Origin: Paracoccaceae bacterium
Lineage (GTDB): Bacteria > Pseudomonadota > Alphaproteobacteria > Rhodobacterales > Rhodobacteraceae
Length of the DNA stretch: 64,000 nucleotides
Assembly: GCA_014323795.1 (NCBI GenBank)
Contig: JACONK010000011.1
Span: 1-64,000 of the forward strand
Reading direction: 5' to 3'
Every line of letters begins with the position of its first letter. Position 1 is the first letter of the stretch. Below, piece after piece: positions 8,886-24,022 of the stretch. Made by a program: the position numbers and the translations under genes. Below the pieces are notes generated by a model that saw only the letters and a list, made by a program, of their open reading frames with translations, made no database searches and was not told the DNA's origin.

Positions 8886-8892
8886 TTTTAGC

Positions 8893-8911
8893 CTTCGGCC
8901 CCAGGCCGAAG
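8893..8911 (+). terminator. Hairpin after rplL (partial terminator or processing site)
   Basis: 8893-8900 (CTTCGGCC) pairs perfectly with 8904-8911 across a CCA loop, beginning seven bases after the rplL stop. The following bases are ATCAATTT, a weak U tract, so partial termination or RNA processing is more likely than a full stop, since rpoB has no other obvious promoter. Confidence 0.6.
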
Positions 8912-8923
8912 ATCAATTTGGCG

Positions 8924-8952
8924 GGCTGGGCTTGTCAGAAGCGAGCCCAGCC
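8924..8952 (+). terminator. Second hairpin in the rplL-rpoB spacer
   Basis: 8924-8932 (GGCTGGGCT) and 8944-8952 (AGCCCAGCC) form a perfect 9-bp stem with an 11-nt loop. There is no U tract. In Escherichia coli the equivalent spacer holds an attenuator and an RNase III site; a similar role here is inference from position. Confidence 0.5.
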
Positions 8953-9123
8953 GGGCACGTGTTTCCAGGGGCCACCACGGTGACCTCTTGAAAGACGCGT
9001 CGGAAGTTCGGGCGTATCGGGGATGGGATCCCGGACAAGAATGGAACATCAACCGTCCAAACAGTTTCGCGCCCCGGTGCCCAACGGGGGGCGGGGCGTC
9101 AAAGCTACAGGCAGACCAACCCG

Positions 9124-12100
9124 ATGGCGCAAACCTATTCCGGTTTCAAACGGATCCGCAAACACTATGGCAAAATCCGCGAAGTGCTGGATATGCCGAA
9201 CCTGATAGAGGTTCAGAAAATATCTTACGATTTGTTTCTGCGCTCCGGCGATCAGGACACCCACACCGACGACGAAGGCATCCAGGGGGTGTTCCAATCC
9301 GTCTTCCCCATCAGGGATTTCAACGAAACGGCACTCCTCGAGTTTGTAAGATACGAGCTGGAAAGCCCGAAGTACGACGTGGAAGAATGCCAGCAGCGCG
9401 ATATGACCTACAGTGCGCCGCTCAAGGTGACGCTCCGTCTGATCGTGTTCGAAGTGGATGAAGATACCGGCGCAAAGTCAGTCAAGGACATCAAGGAACA
9501 AGACGTCTTCATGGGTGACATGCCTCTGATGACGCACAACGGCACGTTCATCGTGAACGGCACGGAACGGGTGATCGTCAGTCAAATGCACCGTTCCCCC
9601 GGCGTGTTCTTTGACCACGACAAGGGCAAGACGCACAGCTCGGGCAAGATTCTGTTCGCGTCGCGGATTATCCCCTACCGCGGATCCTGGCTAGACTTTG
9701 AATTCGACGCCAAAGACATCGTTCATGTACGCATCGACCGTCGCCGCAAACTGCCGGTGACGACGCTGCTTTATGCCTTGGGCCTGGACCAGGAAGACAT
9801 AATGGATGTCTATTACGACACGGTACAGTATAAGCTGAAAAAGAGAAAAAAGGCATGGGCAACCAAATTCTTCCCGGAGCGCATCCAGGGCACCAAACCT
9901 GCGCATGACATCATTGACGCCAAGTCGGGCAAAATCATCGCCGAGGCGGGTAAAAAGGTGACCCCGCGCACAGCTAAAAAGTTGGCTGACGAAGGTAAGG
10001 TCACCGAAATGCTGTTACCCTACGAAAGCCTTGCCGGCAAATTTGTCGCCCAGGATATCATCAACGAAAAAACCGGGGAGATCTGGGTAGAAGCCGGTGA
10101 TGAGCTGACTATCGAACACGACAAAGATGGCGAAATTTCGGGCGGCACCATCCAGCTGCTGCTCGACAACGGCGTGACCAGCATTCCGGTGCTGGACATC
10201 GATAACGTCAACGTTGGCCCTTATATTCGCAACACCATGGCGGTGGACAAGAATATGAATCGCGAAACCGCGCTGATGGATATCTACCGGGTGATGCGCC
10301 CGGGCGAACCGCCTACTGTTGAGGCGGCCTCGGGGCTTTTCGAAAGTCTGTTCTTTGACAGCGGTCGTTACGACCTGTCTGCCGTTGGTCGGGTGAAGAT
10401 GAACATGCGCCTGGAACTTGATGTCGAAGACACGGTGCGCACCCTGCGCAAGGAAGACATCATCAGCGTTGTGAAGGCCCTTATTGAACTGCGCGACGGC
10501 AAAGGTGAGGTGGACGACATTGACCACCTTGGCAATCGCCGGGTGCGGTCGGTCGGTGAACTGATGGAAAACCAGTACCGTGTCGGCCTGCTGCGCATGG
10601 AACGCACGATTAAGGAGCGAATGAGCTCTGTAGAAATCGACACCATAATGCCCCAGGATCTGGTCAACCCGAAACCGGCTGTGGCGGCGGTGCGTGAATT
10701 CTTCGGCTCTTCCCAATTGTCGCAGTTCATTGACCAGACGAACCCGCTTTCCGAAGTGACGCACAAGCGTCGTCTGTCCGCGCTTGGACCAGGTGGCCTG
10801 ACACGCGAACGTGCGGGTTTTGAGGTGCGCGACGTGCACCCGACCCACTATGGCAGGATTTGCCCGATCGAAACGCCGGAAGGTCCGAACATTGGACTGA
10901 TCAATTCCCTGTCGTCATTTGCGCGCGTCAACAAGTACGGTTTCATAGAGACGCCTTACCGAAAGGTGGTCAACGGCAAGGTGACCGATGAGGTCTGTTA
11001 CATGTCCGCAGCCGAAGAGATGCGCTACAAGGTGGCCCAGGCCAACGCACAACTCGATAGCAAAGGCAATTTCGAGAATGAGTTGGTGAGTACCCGCAAA
11101 TCCGGTGAGTACATCATGAGCCCGCGCGAAACCGTTGATTTTATTGACGTATCACCAAAACAGCTGGTGTCTGTTGCGGCATCTCTCGTTCCGTTTCTGG
11201 AAAATGACGACGCGAACCGCGCCCTAATGGGATCGAACATGCAGCGTCAGGCGGTGCCGCTTGTAAAATCCGAAGCGCCTTTCGTTGGCACAGGTATAGA
11301 AGAGATTATGGCCCGCGATTCCGGTGCTGCAATCACCGCCCGTCGCAGCGGGATCATTGACCAGGTGGATGCCATGCGAATTGTGGTCAGCGCGACCGAA
11401 GATCTGGAACCGGGTGCCCCGGGTGTGGACATCTACCGTCTTCGCAAATTCCAACGGTCAAACCAGAACACCTGCATCAACCAGCGTCCGTTGGTGAAGG
11501 TGGGTGACCGGGTATCTGGCGGAGAGGTAATCGCTGACGGCCCGTCCACAGATCTCGGGGAGCTGGCACTGGGAAAGAACGTGCTCGTCGCCTTCATGCC
11601 GTGGAATGGCTACAACTATGAGGATTCGATTCTAATCTCTGAGCGGATTGTAAAAGACGACGTCTTCACCTCAATCCACATCGAAGAATTCGAGGTGGCC
11701 GCCCGCGACACCAAACTGGGGCCGGAGGAAATAACCCGCGATATCCCGAACGTGGGCGAAGAGGCACTGCGCAACCTTGATGAGGCGGGCATCGTCTATA
11801 TCGGGGCTGAAGTGGGCCCCGGTGACATCCTCGTAGGTAAGGTCACGCCGAAAGGCGAAAGCCCGATGACGCCGGAGGAAAAACTCCTGCGCGCCATCTT
11901 CGGTGAGAAAGCATCCGACGTGCGCGATACTTCCCTGCGCCTGCCGCCGGGGGACTACGGCACAGTCGTGAAAGTTCGCGTATTCAATCGCCATGGTATC
12001 GACAAGGACGAACGTGCACTGCAGATCGAACGAGAAGAGGTGGAACGCCTTAGCCGTGACCGCGACGATGAGATGGCAATCCTTAATCGCAACATCTACG

Positions 12101-13263
12101 CCCGTTTGCGATCTCTCATTGAAGGCAAAAAGGCTGTTAAGGGCCCAAAAGGCGTAAAACCTGGTTCCACCATCAATGCGAACCTGCTGGAAAGCCTCAG
12201 CCGCGGTCAGTGGTGGCAGCTGGTGCTCCGCAACGATTCGGAAGCAGCGGAAGTTGAAGCACTCAACAGCCAGTATGAAGCGCAGAAGCGGACGCTGGAA
12301 TCCCGGTTCGAAGACAAGGTGGAGAAAGTGCGCGGCGGCGACGACCTGCCCCCGGGCGTGATGAAGATGGTCAAGGTCTTCATCGCCGTGAAGCGCAAGT
12401 TGCAGCCGGGCGACAAGATGGCCGGGCGCCACGGGAACAAGGGTGTTATCAGCCGGGTGGTTCCGGTCGAAGATATGCCGTTCCTGGGTGACGGTACGCC
12501 GGTCGATTTCTGCCTCAACCCGCTGGGCGTACCTAGCCGCATGAACGTAGGTCAGATACTTGAAACACACATGGGATGGGCCGCGCACGGCCTGGGCAAG
12601 ATGATCGGTGATGCGCTCACCGACTATCGCCGCTCGGGGGACATGGCACCGCTTAAGGATGCCGTGAAGTACGCCTATGGAAACAATATCTACGGTGCCG
12701 CCTTCGCCGAGATGTCTAATGACGAGATGCTGGAGGCTGCTGGCAACGTGACCAACGGTATTCCGATTGCCACACCAGTCTTTGACGGTGCGAAAGAGGC
12801 CGATATCAACGAGATGCTGGTGAAGGCGGGGTTTGATTCCTCTGGCCAGTCGACTCTTTATGATGGCCGCACCGGGGAACCATTCGCCCGCCCGGTGACA
12901 GTCGGCATCAAGTACCTGTTAAAGCTGCACCACCTGGTAGATGATAAAATCCACGCCCGATCTACCGGACCGTACTCCCTCGTTACCCAGCAGCCGCTGG
13001 GTGGTAAGGCACAATTTGGTGGCCAACGCTTCGGTGAGATGGAGGTCTGGGCACTGGAAGCTTACGGTGCTGCCTACACATTGCAGGAGATGTTGACGGT
13101 GAAATCCGATGACGTCGCTGGCCGAACAAAGGTCTATGAGGCCATCGTCAAGGGCGAAGACAGTTTCGAAGCCGGCGTACCCGAAAGCTTCAACGTGCTT
13201 GTGAAGGAAATCCGTTCTCTGGGTTTGAACGTCCAGTTGCTGGACGCGGAGGGTGGTGAGTAG
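9124..13263 (+). CDS. rpoB: RNA polymerase subunit beta
   Basis: Beta subunit of RNA polymerase, with beta' forming the catalytic cleft and RNA exit path. 1379 residues, the usual alphaproteobacterial size. The rifampicin pocket at about residues 525-560 reads [20 protein letters not shown] then [13 protein letters not shown], with the sensitive-type Asp, His and Ser all present. Other landmarks are [32 protein letters not shown] and, near the end, [20 protein letters not shown] and [18 protein letters not shown]. Start ATG 9124 ([17 protein letters not shown]) fits relatives. rpoC follows after 84 bp. Confidence 0.99.
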   Translation: MAQTYSGFKRIRKHYGKIREVLDMPNLIEVQKISYDLFLRSGDQDTHTDDEGIQGVFQSVFPIRDFNETALLEFVRYELESPKYDVEECQQRDMTYSAPLKVTLRLIVFEVDEDTGAKSVKDIKEQDVFMGDMPLMTHNGTFIVNGTERVIVSQMHRSPGVFFDHDKGKTHSSGKILFASRIIPYRGSWLDFEFDAKDIVHVRIDRRRKLPVTTLLYALGLDQEDIMDVYYDTVQYKLKKRKKAWATKFFPERIQGTKPAHDIIDAKSGKIIAEAGKKVTPRTAKKLADEGKVTEMLLPYESLAGKFVAQDIINEKTGEIWVEAGDELTIEHDKDGEISGGTIQLLLDNGVTSIPVLDIDNVNVGPYIRNTMAVDKNMNRETALMDIYRVMRPGEPPTVEAASGLFESLFFDSGRYDLSAVGRVKMNMRLELDVEDTVRTLRKEDIISVVKALIELRDGKGEVDDIDHLGNRRVRSVGELMENQYRVGLLRMERTIKERMSSVEIDTIMPQDLVNPKPAVAAVREFFGSSQLSQFIDQTNPLSEVTHKRRLSALGPGGLTRERAGFEVRDVHPTHYGRICPIETPEGPNIGLINSLSSFARVNKYGFIETPYRKVVNGKVTDEVCYMSAAEEMRYKVAQANAQLDSKGNFENELVSTRKSGEYIMSPRETVDFIDVSPKQLVSVAASLVPFLENDDANRALMGSNMQRQAVPLVKSEAPFVGTGIEEIMARDSGAAITARRSGIIDQVDAMRIVVSATEDLEPGAPGVDIYRLRKFQRSNQNTCINQRPLVKVGDRVSGGEVIADGPSTDLGELALGKNVLVAFMPWNGYNYEDSILISERIVKDDVFTSIHIEEFEVAARDTKLGPEEITRDIPNVGEEALRNLDEAGIVYIGAEVGPGDILVGKVTPKGESPMTPEEKLLRAIFGEKASDVRDTSLRLPPGDYGTVVKVRVFNRHGIDKDERALQIEREEVERLSRDRDDEMAILNRNIYARLRSLIEGKKAVKGPKGVKPGSTINANLLESLSRGQWWQLVLRNDSEAAEVEALNSQYEAQKRTLESRFEDKVEKVRGGDDLPPGVMKMVKVFIAVKRKLQPGDKMAGRHGNKGVISRVVPVEDMPFLGDGTPVDFCLNPLGVPSRMNVGQILETHMGWAAHGLGKMIGDALTDYRRSGDMAPLKDAVKYAYGNNIYGAAFAEMSNDEMLEAAGNVTNGIPIATPVFDGAKEADINEMLVKAGFDSSGQSTLYDGRTGEPFARPVTVGIKYLLKLHHLVDDKIHARSTGPYSLVTQQPLGGKAQFGGQRFGEMEVWALEAYGAAYTLQEMLTVKSDDVAGRTKVYEAIVKGEDSFEAGVPESFNVLVKEIRSLGLNVQLLDAEGGE

Positions 13264-13347
13264 CGGCGGCAGAAATCCCGCCCCACCGACAATATGCGGG
13301 GCGCGGGGTTCACCCGGCCGCTACCACACGGAATTTAGGAGTTCGAC

Positions 13348-17643
<4,296 letters not shown>

Positions 17644-18726
17644 CCTCTGTCTGACGCTTTGAAACAGGGAAACCCAGGCGCAAATCGGGGCCTTTCTTAT
17701 CAGAACGTATGGGCGGTGCCCGGACGCCAATCATTCGCCGAACACCATAGAATCCGGGGGTGTGGCGGCGATTTCCGGGTTTGAAGTGTCTTCGAATCCG
17801 GTCCCTGATGGTCAGTGCTTCTTTCCGGCGGTTCGATATTTCGCACCACAAGTCGGCCGGGCCTTTGCGTCACGACGCAGGGGGCGATGATATCCACGAA
17901 ACGGAACCCGAAATTATGATTCATTTTCAAGGTATGGCGCAGGTGTTTAACTGCCTTGAAAACAATCAGGATCTGCGGCGGCCCGACCAGCGACCGATGT
18001 CGCGCCACATCGGGGTCTTGTGCCCGGCCACCATCTCCCCCCCTGGGCTGTAGGGCATTTCACCCAAGCCTGGAACCCAGGCTGCAAAGCCCGTGGCGAG
18101 GCATGGATCTGTTGTGCCCGTGGCATTGCCCCCCGATGACGTTTCGGATGGCCACTATCCCGGTGACACACGGATCGTCGCCCATCCGCGCCACACAGGG
18201 GCAATAATCGGATTATTTTCCCTGCCAAAACCAGGCCGGGCGATTCACATACTCGGGGGGCCGCGACAGATGTCGTCGAAATCTGTTTTTGCAGCTGTAT
18301 GGATATGAACAACCCCGACAGCGTCATCCGGATGCGCATCAGGGTGCCTTGAGGCCACATCGCATCCTGGTTGCGCACCCGGTGCAAGAATTCAGGATAC
18401 GGCGGCACAAAAACCTGCCCGCATGGCTGGCAGCCGGTTCCGGATGCCTGGAACTGTAGTTTCCAGGTTCCTGGTCTGTGATCAGCGCAACCCGGAACAT
18501 TGTCGGCATGCCGCTTTTGCTACACCTCGCATGGGATTTCGGGATCATCCTGCTGAGAGCAGATAATCAGGCATTCAGAGAAACCAGGCCGCACAGGCGG
18601 GGCGTCAGCACCGGGGAAGACAAAGTCGTTGTCCTGGCCGGGCAGCGTGTGGCGGGGTTCTGTTCCGGAGCTGATCCGCAAACGTTTCGGGTTTTCAGCC
18701 TGTGGCGCGATAGCATTTCCAGGTGC
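17644..18726. other. 1083-bp region after rpoC without a recognised gene
   Basis: Neither strand shows a recognisable protein family. Frames of about 100-150 codons exist on both strands but carry no conserved motif and no convincing start. No clear intrinsic terminator for rpoC was found, nor a tRNA. In relatives this space usually holds a gene or is much shorter, so it may be a decayed locus. Confidence 0.55.
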
Positions 18727-19518
18727 TCAGGTATTTTGCTGCTCCACAAGATCTATCCCTTCGACCGGGCGCAGGACGTGCGGCCTGGTCGGATCATAAA
18801 GTGCACTGTCCGCAAAGGTGTGATTTTCGGCCAGGGCCGGGCCCACCAGGATCAGTGCGGTTCGGGTAATCTTTTCTTTACGCACCTTCCTGCGAATGTC
18901 CGACAGGGTGCCCCGCAGGATGATCTGGTCCGGCCAACTGACCCGGTAACCCACCACCGCCGGGCAGAGTGCACCATAGTAGGGGGTCAGCCGACGCTCA
19001 ATCTCGCGCATGTTACGCACGGCCAGGTGGATGGCGAGTGTTGTGCCGCTCTTTGCGAAGGTCTCCAGCGTTTCGCCTGTCGGCATGGCGGTCGACTGCA
19101 TCGACATGCGCGTCAGCACAATGGATTGAGCGATTTCCGGGACTGTCAGCTCCTGGCCGAGCGCGGCGGCACAGGCGGCGTAGGCGGGTACGCCGGGAAT
19201 GATCTCATAATCGATCCCGTCCGCCTTAAGCCGCCGGATCTGTTCCGCAATCGCGCCGTAAAGGGACGGGTCGCCGGAATGCACCCGGGCTACGTCTTGC
19301 CCCTGTTTGTGGGCCGTCAGGATTTCCGCGTGGGTTTCATCAAGTGTCATCGCCGCGGTATCCATCACCCGGGCATCCGCAGGCGCACAGGCCACAACCG
19401 CCCCGGGCACCAGGGAACCGGCGTAGAGACAGACCGGACAGGTCGCAATCCGCACCCGGGCCTTGACCGTGATCAAATCCGGATCACCCGGACCTGCACC
19501 GATAAAATAGACTGTCAT
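18727..19518 (-). CDS. cobM: Precorrin-4 C11-methyltransferase
   Basis: CobM transfers a methyl group from SAM to C11 of precorrin-4 during corrin ring synthesis in the cytosol. 263 residues of the uroporphyrin-III-methyltransferase-like fold: the N-terminal SAM loop VYFIGAGPGDPDLITVKA, ARVHSGDPSLYGAIAEQ and the second SAM region IIPGVPAYAACAAALGQEL. I start at ATG 19518 (MTVYFIGAG) after GGGAG, not at 19539, which adds seven residues. Last gene of the minus-strand cob block, 69 bp after cbiG-cobJ. Confidence 0.95.
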   Translation of the reverse strand: MTVYFIGAGPGDPDLITVKARVRIATCPVCLYAGSLVPGAVVACAPADARVMDTAAMTLDETHAEILTAHKQGQDVARVHSGDPSLYGAIAEQIRRLKADGIDYEIIPGVPAYAACAAALGQELTVPEIAQSIVLTRMSMQSTAMPTGETLETFAKSGTTLAIHLAVRNMREIERRLTPYYGALCPAVVGYRVSWPDQIILRGTLSDIRRKVRKEKITRTALILVGPALAENHTFADSALYDPTRPHVLRPVEGIDLVEQQNT

Positions 19519-19587
19519 GCCGCTCTCCCGTTCTGCCACATCGGCGCAACATGTGTTTCTGTTCTTTCCACCGCTGCCCCTGGCCGC

Positions 19588-21429
19588 TCAAGGGTCATCC
19601 ATACAAACGCATGTGGTGTCGATTTTCCCGGCATAGCCGCGCGGGGTATACATGCGCGGGCCTGTGCCGAGCACCGCAAGCCGGGTATGGGAAGAGCCGA
19701 CGATAACCAGTGTCAGCATATCGACCTCATCCGCCTCCAGCCTGTCAAGCCTGCGGTAGCGGATATGCTCTTCCGGCCGCCCGAGCGACCTGGCAAGCAT
19801 CACTGGCGTGTCCGCCGGGCGGTGCTGCAAAAGGATGTCGCGTGCCAGCCCCAGAAGGGTGCGGCGGCGTTTGCTGACCGGGTTGTAGAAGGCAATCACG
19901 AAGTCGCCTTCGGCGGCACTGTGCAGGCGTTTGATGATGTGCGCACGCGGGGTCAGCAGGTCCGATAGCGATATGGCGCAAAAATCATGGCCGAGCGGTG
20001 CGCCCGCACGTGCAGCCGCCCCTTGCATGGCAGAGACGCCGGGCGTACAGCGCACCTCGACGCGGCGGGCGGCGGCGCTGACACCATGGTCATCTCCGGC
20101 GCGGTCAAGAAGTTCGAAAATCAACGCACCCATGGCATAAATCCCCGAATCGCCGGAGCAGACCAGCGCGACATTCCTGCCCTTGCCCGCTTCCTCCAGC
20201 GCGTAGCGGCAGCGCGCCTCTTCCGCGCCGAGCGGGAAATTCTTGCGCGTTTTACCTGCGGCAAGTGGACCAAGAAGGTCAATGTAAAGCCCGTAGCCCA
20301 CAAGCTCGTCTGCGTCGGCCACGAAGCGGGACGCCTCCGGAGTACGCCAACTCGCCTGGCCGGGACCGAGCCCAACCAGCGAAACCGTGCCCCGGGGCTG
20401 CCCTCGCGGCACTTCAATGGGTGCATCCGACAAGGCAATGGCGCATGTTGCCCTGGCTGTTTTTTCCTTGGGCCATGTCAAGGAGGCACCTGGGCCCGCG
20501 CCTGCAAGTGCGGCAGCCTCTGCCACGCCGTGGCAACCGATTTCGGTGAATACGGCCTCTGACGGGTTTGCAAGCCGGGGGGTCAGTTCCTCAAGTTCTG
20601 CCGGTGTAAAGAGCCGCAAAGGCACCCCGAGCTCATCCGCGAGTGCCAGCACAGCCGGCTCATCCGCTTTCAGGTCAACGGTATGAATCGCCGCGATGGC
20701 CCCGGGGGCCAGTTCTGCCTCCGTAAGGCACTCTTGAACGAGCACGGAAAGTTCTTCCGGCGGGCAGTTCCGCGCACAACCTACTCCGAGCGAGGCGTAT
20801 AGCGGATGAAAGCCGAGCGTGTTGTCCGGGGCGGCAGCCATATCTATCCAGACGTTGACGGATTCCTCACCGGGTGAGGCCGGGGGCATGCCGGACAAAA
20901 AGGTCTCACGGTGCGCAAGCTTCCCGCACAGGTGCAATTTTGCGCCGGACAGCAGCCGCGCCATGACATCCCTGGCCAGGTAGCCGTTGGCGATGCGCCA
21001 GCCCGGCGGGGGAGCGTCCAATGCGACGCCGAGTGATATTTCGCCGGCGGTCGTCACGGCTGCGCGGGTTTCCAATGTTGCCGCAACCTCCGCCGCCAAC
21101 CGGTTTGCGCCGCGATGCCCGCCAAGCAGCGGGATCACTGTGGAGCCATCGTCCGGAATTGCGATGACCGGCGGCTCGGTGGTTTTGTCAACCAGCAAAG
21201 GGGCCACGGCGCGGATCAGGATACCCGCCGCGCAGACACCAACGATAGGGCGACCGGCAGCAAAGAGATCGCGGGCGTGATCAAGCGCGTTATCGAAGAC
21301 CACATCGCCAGGAACCACCCGGTCTACCCGCGTGTGGAGCTGTGCACCGGGCATGCCCGCAACCCTGGCGGCGGTGTCGCGACCCGAGGCGGACAGGCAC
21401 AGCACGGCAACGTTGGAATTTATAGCCAA
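19588..21429 (-). CDS. cobJ: CbiG-CobJ fusion: cobalamin protein CbiG + precorrin-3B C17-methyltransferase
   Basis: 613 residues with two parts. Residues 1 to ~330 are a complete CbiG: an N-terminal domain with CAAGILIRAVAPLLVDK and PLLGGHRGANRLAAEVA, a middle segment, and the C-terminal CobE-like domain with YASLGVGCARNCPPEEL. From about residue 348 comes CobJ, with VSLVGLGPGQASWRTPEA, VCSGDSGIYAMGAL and CTPGVSAMQGAAARAGAPLG. CobJ methylates C17 and contracts the ring; CbiG opens the lactone in the anaerobic route, while its role in O2-dependent pathways is less clear. The best start is TTG 21429, overlapping the cobI stop by 10 bases with GAGGGAAAG just upstream; the ATG at 21507 would overlap cobI by 88 bases. 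Confidence 0.93.
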   Translation of the reverse strand: MAINSNVAVLCLSASGRDTAARVAGMPGAQLHTRVDRVVPGDVVFDNALDHARDLFAAGRPIVGVCAAGILIRAVAPLLVDKTTEPPVIAIPDDGSTVIPLLGGHRGANRLAAEVAATLETRAAVTTAGEISLGVALDAPPPGWRIANGYLARDVMARLLSGAKLHLCGKLAHRETFLSGMPPASPGEESVNVWIDMAAAPDNTLGFHPLYASLGVGCARNCPPEELSVLVQECLTEAELAPGAIAAIHTVDLKADEPAVLALADELGVPLRLFTPAELEELTPRLANPSEAVFTEIGCHGVAEAAALAGAGPGASLTWPKEKTARATCAIALSDAPIEVPRGQPRGTVSLVGLGPGQASWRTPEASRFVADADELVGYGLYIDLLGPLAAGKTRKNFPLGAEEARCRYALEEAGKGRNVALVCSGDSGIYAMGALIFELLDRAGDDHGVSAAARRVEVRCTPGVSAMQGAAARAGAPLGHDFCAISLSDLLTPRAHIIKRLHSAAEGDFVIAFYNPVSKRRRTLLGLARDILLQHRPADTPVMLARSLGRPEEHIRYRRLDRLEADEVDMLTLVIVGSSHTRLAVLGTGPRMYTPRGYAGKIDTTCVCMDDP

Positions 21430-22124
21430 GGATCTTTCCCTCGTGACACAAGGATCATCGAAAAATAAGGTGCTTTCTCCGGTGCTTCCGCGAGCGGTGC
21501 ATAACACTCATTCGGTAAGGTTGCGCGTTCTACGTAAACGGCGTGACCAATCAGGCTTAGGTCGCCCAGAACACGGCGAATTTTATTCAGGTGGCGCCCG
21601 ACTTTTATGATGGCGACCGAACTCGCCGCCTCAATTCGTGCCTTCAGCTCCGGCTCGTGCAGGGAGCAGGGGAGGATCGTCAGCACCTCATTGCGGGCCG
21701 AAAGCGGCTGGCCCACGACGGCGGCACAGGCGGTCACAGAGGTGACACCGGGCACGACCTCAACCCGGTGATCCCCCGATAATCGCGAGAAAAGATACAT
21801 GAAAGAGCCGTAGAAAAACGGATCCCCTTCGCACAGCACTGCCACGTCGCGCCCGGCATCCAGGTGTGCGGCGATGGCGGCGGCACCAGCGTCATAAGCG
21901 GCCTGGGCCGGGGCGCGGTCAGTGGTCATGGGGATGGGGATTGGCAGTTCCTGCGCCCCGGCCGGAACAAACCCGGCAGCGATGGAGCGGGCGAAACTGT
22001 CACCGGCTTCCAGGGTCGGATAAGCCACCACAGGCACCGCCGCGATCAGCCGTGCGGCCTTGAGCGTGATCAGATCCGGATCACCGGGGCCGAGGCCTAT
22101 GCCATAAAGTGTGCCACTCGTCAT
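21420..22124 (-). CDS. cobI: Precorrin-2 C20-methyltransferase
   Basis: CobI methylates C20 of precorrin-2, the first committed step to the corrin ring. 234 residues. The SAM-binding loop is LYGIGLGPGDPDLITLKAAR at the N-terminus; CEGDPFFYGSFMYLFSRL and VVPGVTSVTACAAVVGQPL are typical of the C20 enzyme. The minus-strand order cobH-cobL-cobI-cobJ-cobM suggests one transcript. Its stop overlaps the cbiG-cobJ start. Confidence 0.95.
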   Translation of the reverse strand: MTSGTLYGIGLGPGDPDLITLKAARLIAAVPVVAYPTLEAGDSFARSIAAGFVPAGAQELPIPIPMTTDRAPAQAAYDAGAAAIAAHLDAGRDVAVLCEGDPFFYGSFMYLFSRLSGDHRVEVVPGVTSVTACAAVVGQPLSARNEVLTILPCSLHEPELKARIEAASSVAIIKVGRHLNKIRRVLGDLSLIGHAVYVERATLPNECYAPLAEAPEKAPYFSMILVSRGKDPWL

Positions 22125-22185
22125 GACCGCAGCGCAGCCCCGGAAATGATCCAGGGCATCTTCTTCCCTTGGGGCGTAAGGCAGA

Positions 22186-23388
22186 TCATCGTTTCACCAG
22201 GCTCCACTGGGTCACTGGCATGGCCGGACGCCAGCCAGTCATGCCCCCCACCGACTCTGCCCGGTGGATTTGAATCTTCGCCAGCTGGCCGCCGTGATGC
22301 CGGTGCATATCAATGAGCAGAGATTCGCTTTCCAGCGTCACCGCGTTGGCGACGAACCGCCCAAGCGGTCGCAGGGCATCCCAACAGGCGGTGAATGTTT
22401 CCTCGCTCAGACCACCACCGATAAAAATAGCATCCGGGGTCTTCAACCCATCGAGTGCGGCCGGGGCCTGGCCCTCCACAATCTCCAATCGCGGGGCACC
22501 AAGGGCCGCGGCGTTTTCGTGCGCCATCATCCGCCTGTCGGGGCGCGGCTCGATTCCGATAGCACGGGTGTGACGGGCGGCGCGCATCCATTCGACGGAG
22601 ATGGATCCGCAGCCGCAGCCCACATCCCACAAAAGTGCGTCGCGCATAGGCATCAGCTTGGCGAGCGTGGCCGCACGGATCTCTTGCTTTGTCAACGTCC
22701 CGTCGTGACAAAAGAGATCGTCCGACAGGCCCGGCACACGTGACAACACTGCCGCGTCTGGTGCAGCGACGCATTCGATGGCGAGTGTATTGAAGGCGGG
22801 CACGTTATGGTTCCAGCTTTCGGCGATCCCATCAAAACGAACCTCGCCTTCACCACCCATGGCCGCCAATACGGTCATCCGCGACTGGCCGAAGCCACGG
22901 TCCGCCAGGAGTCGTGCGATCTGATCCGGAGTTTCGGCACCGGTCGTCAGGATCAGCAATTGCTGGCCCGGCTGGATGAAGGCGATCATCTGTTCCACCG
23001 GGCGCCCGTGAACCGTTAGCGTCTCAATGTCCGCAAGCGACCAGCCCATACGGGCGGCAGCGAGTTGGAAGGCGGATAGCTGGGGATGGTATGTAATCTC
23101 TTCCGGCGGGATTGCGCGCCCGATCCGTGCGCCGACAGAATACCAGAGCGGGTCACCGGTTGCGAGCACGACGACCCGGCACCCTTTCAGCCCCAGAAGG
23201 GTGTCGATCAGGGTGGAAAACGGGTGCGGCCAGGATAGCCGTTCAGCGGTCACCTTTTTTGACAGGGTGTGGTGACGCGTGCCACCGATGATCACCTCTG
23301 CAGCCTCAACCACCGCACGGGCGGCGGGGGCGAGACCGTCAAGCCCGTCTTCGCCGATGCCAACGATATGCAACCAACGGTCAGTCAT
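22186..23388 (-). CDS. cobL: Precorrin-6Y C5,15-methyltransferase (decarboxylating)
   Basis: CobL methylates C5 and C15 and decarboxylates the C12 acetate side chain. 400 residues, a CbiE-CbiT fusion: CbiE part at ~1-200 (LHIVGIGEDGLDGLAPAAR, ATGDPLWYSVGARIGR) and a Rossmann-fold CbiT methyltransferase at ~220-400 with LLWDVGCGCGSISVEWMRAA as SAM motif and the FIGGGLSEETF segment. Its start overlaps the cobH stop by eight bases, so translation is probably coupled. Confidence 0.96.
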   Translation of the reverse strand: MTDRWLHIVGIGEDGLDGLAPAARAVVEAAEVIIGGTRHHTLSKKVTAERLSWPHPFSTLIDTLLGLKGCRVVVLATGDPLWYSVGARIGRAIPPEEITYHPQLSAFQLAAARMGWSLADIETLTVHGRPVEQMIAFIQPGQQLLILTTGAETPDQIARLLADRGFGQSRMTVLAAMGGEGEVRFDGIAESWNHNVPAFNTLAIECVAAPDAAVLSRVPGLSDDLFCHDGTLTKQEIRAATLAKLMPMRDALLWDVGCGCGSISVEWMRAARHTRAIGIEPRPDRRMMAHENAAALGAPRLEIVEGQAPAALDGLKTPDAIFIGGGLSEETFTACWDALRPLGRFVANAVTLESESLLIDMHRHHGGQLAKIQIHRAESVGGMTGWRPAMPVTQWSLVKR

Positions 23389-24022
23389 GGTGGTACTCCG
23401 GTAATCCTGCGGCCAGTGCGTTTACCGCAGCACTTGCCATTGCGGAACCGCCACGCCGCCCAAACAGGGTGACGTAATCGCAGCCGTGCGGGTGGCGGGC
23501 GAGTTCGGCCTTGCTTTCCGCTGCGCCGACAAAACCGACCGGAAAGCCAAGGATCACGGCAGGTTTCGGTGCGCCCTGATCGAGCAATTCCAGCAGGTGG
23601 AAAAGCGCGGTGGGCGCATTGCCGATGGCAACGACAGACCCGTCCAGTTGGCCACCCCACAGTTCCACCGCTGCGGCACTGCGAGTGTTATTGATTCTGG
23701 CGGCAATGGCAGGGGTTTTCGGGTCGTTTAGCGTACAGATGACTTTGTTTTCGGCAGGCAGATTGCGGCGGACGATCCCGTTCGCCAACATCTCACAATC
23801 GCATAGGACGGGGGCACCCCCCGCGAGAGCCGCGCTGCCCGCCTCTGCTGCGCCAGGCGAGAAATCCAGCCGATCAGCGATGTCCATCATGCCGCAGGCG
23901 TGAATGAGGCGAATCACCGTGGGTAAGAGCGTTTCGGGAAAACGGTCAAGCCGGGCTTTCGCCCGAACAATTGCAAAGGACTGGCGGTAGATCGCGGACG
24001 GGTTGCGTTCGTATCGAATCAT
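23381..24022 (-). CDS. cobH: Precorrin-8X methylmutase
   Basis: CobH moves the methyl group from C11 to C12 to give hydrogenobyrinate. 213 residues, complete. The catalytic histidine is H41 in RLIHACGMMDIADRLDF; PVLCDCEMLANGI and VGFVGAAESKAEL are further family landmarks. First gene of the minus-strand cob block. precorrin-6A reductase (cobK) and the C1 methyltransferase (cobF), which often lie close by, are not in the window. Confidence 0.96.
   Translation of the reverse strand: MIRYERNPSAIYRQSFAIVRAKARLDRFPETLLPTVIRLIHACGMMDIADRLDFSPGAAEAGSAALAGGAPVLCDCEMLANGIVRRNLPAENKVICTLNDPKTPAIAARINNTRSAAAVELWGGQLDGSVVAIGNAPTALFHLLELLDQGAPKPAVILGFPVGFVGAAESKAELARHPHGCDYVTLFGRRGGSAMASAAVNALAAGLPEYHHD

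Noticed and set aside
11671-12588. 305-codon minus-strand frame inside rpoB, and similar long antisense frames in rpoC
   Set aside because: Shadow frames of highly conserved genes; no start signal or homology.
17644-18726. Intrinsic terminator just after rpoC
   Set aside because: A short AGGC/GCCT pairing followed by TTTCTT at about 17675-17700 is too weak to call.
18478-19968. 496-codon plus-strand open frame opposite cobM and cbiG-cobJ
   Set aside because: It is antisense to two clear methyltransferase genes, shows no family motif, and is explained by GC-rich codon bias.
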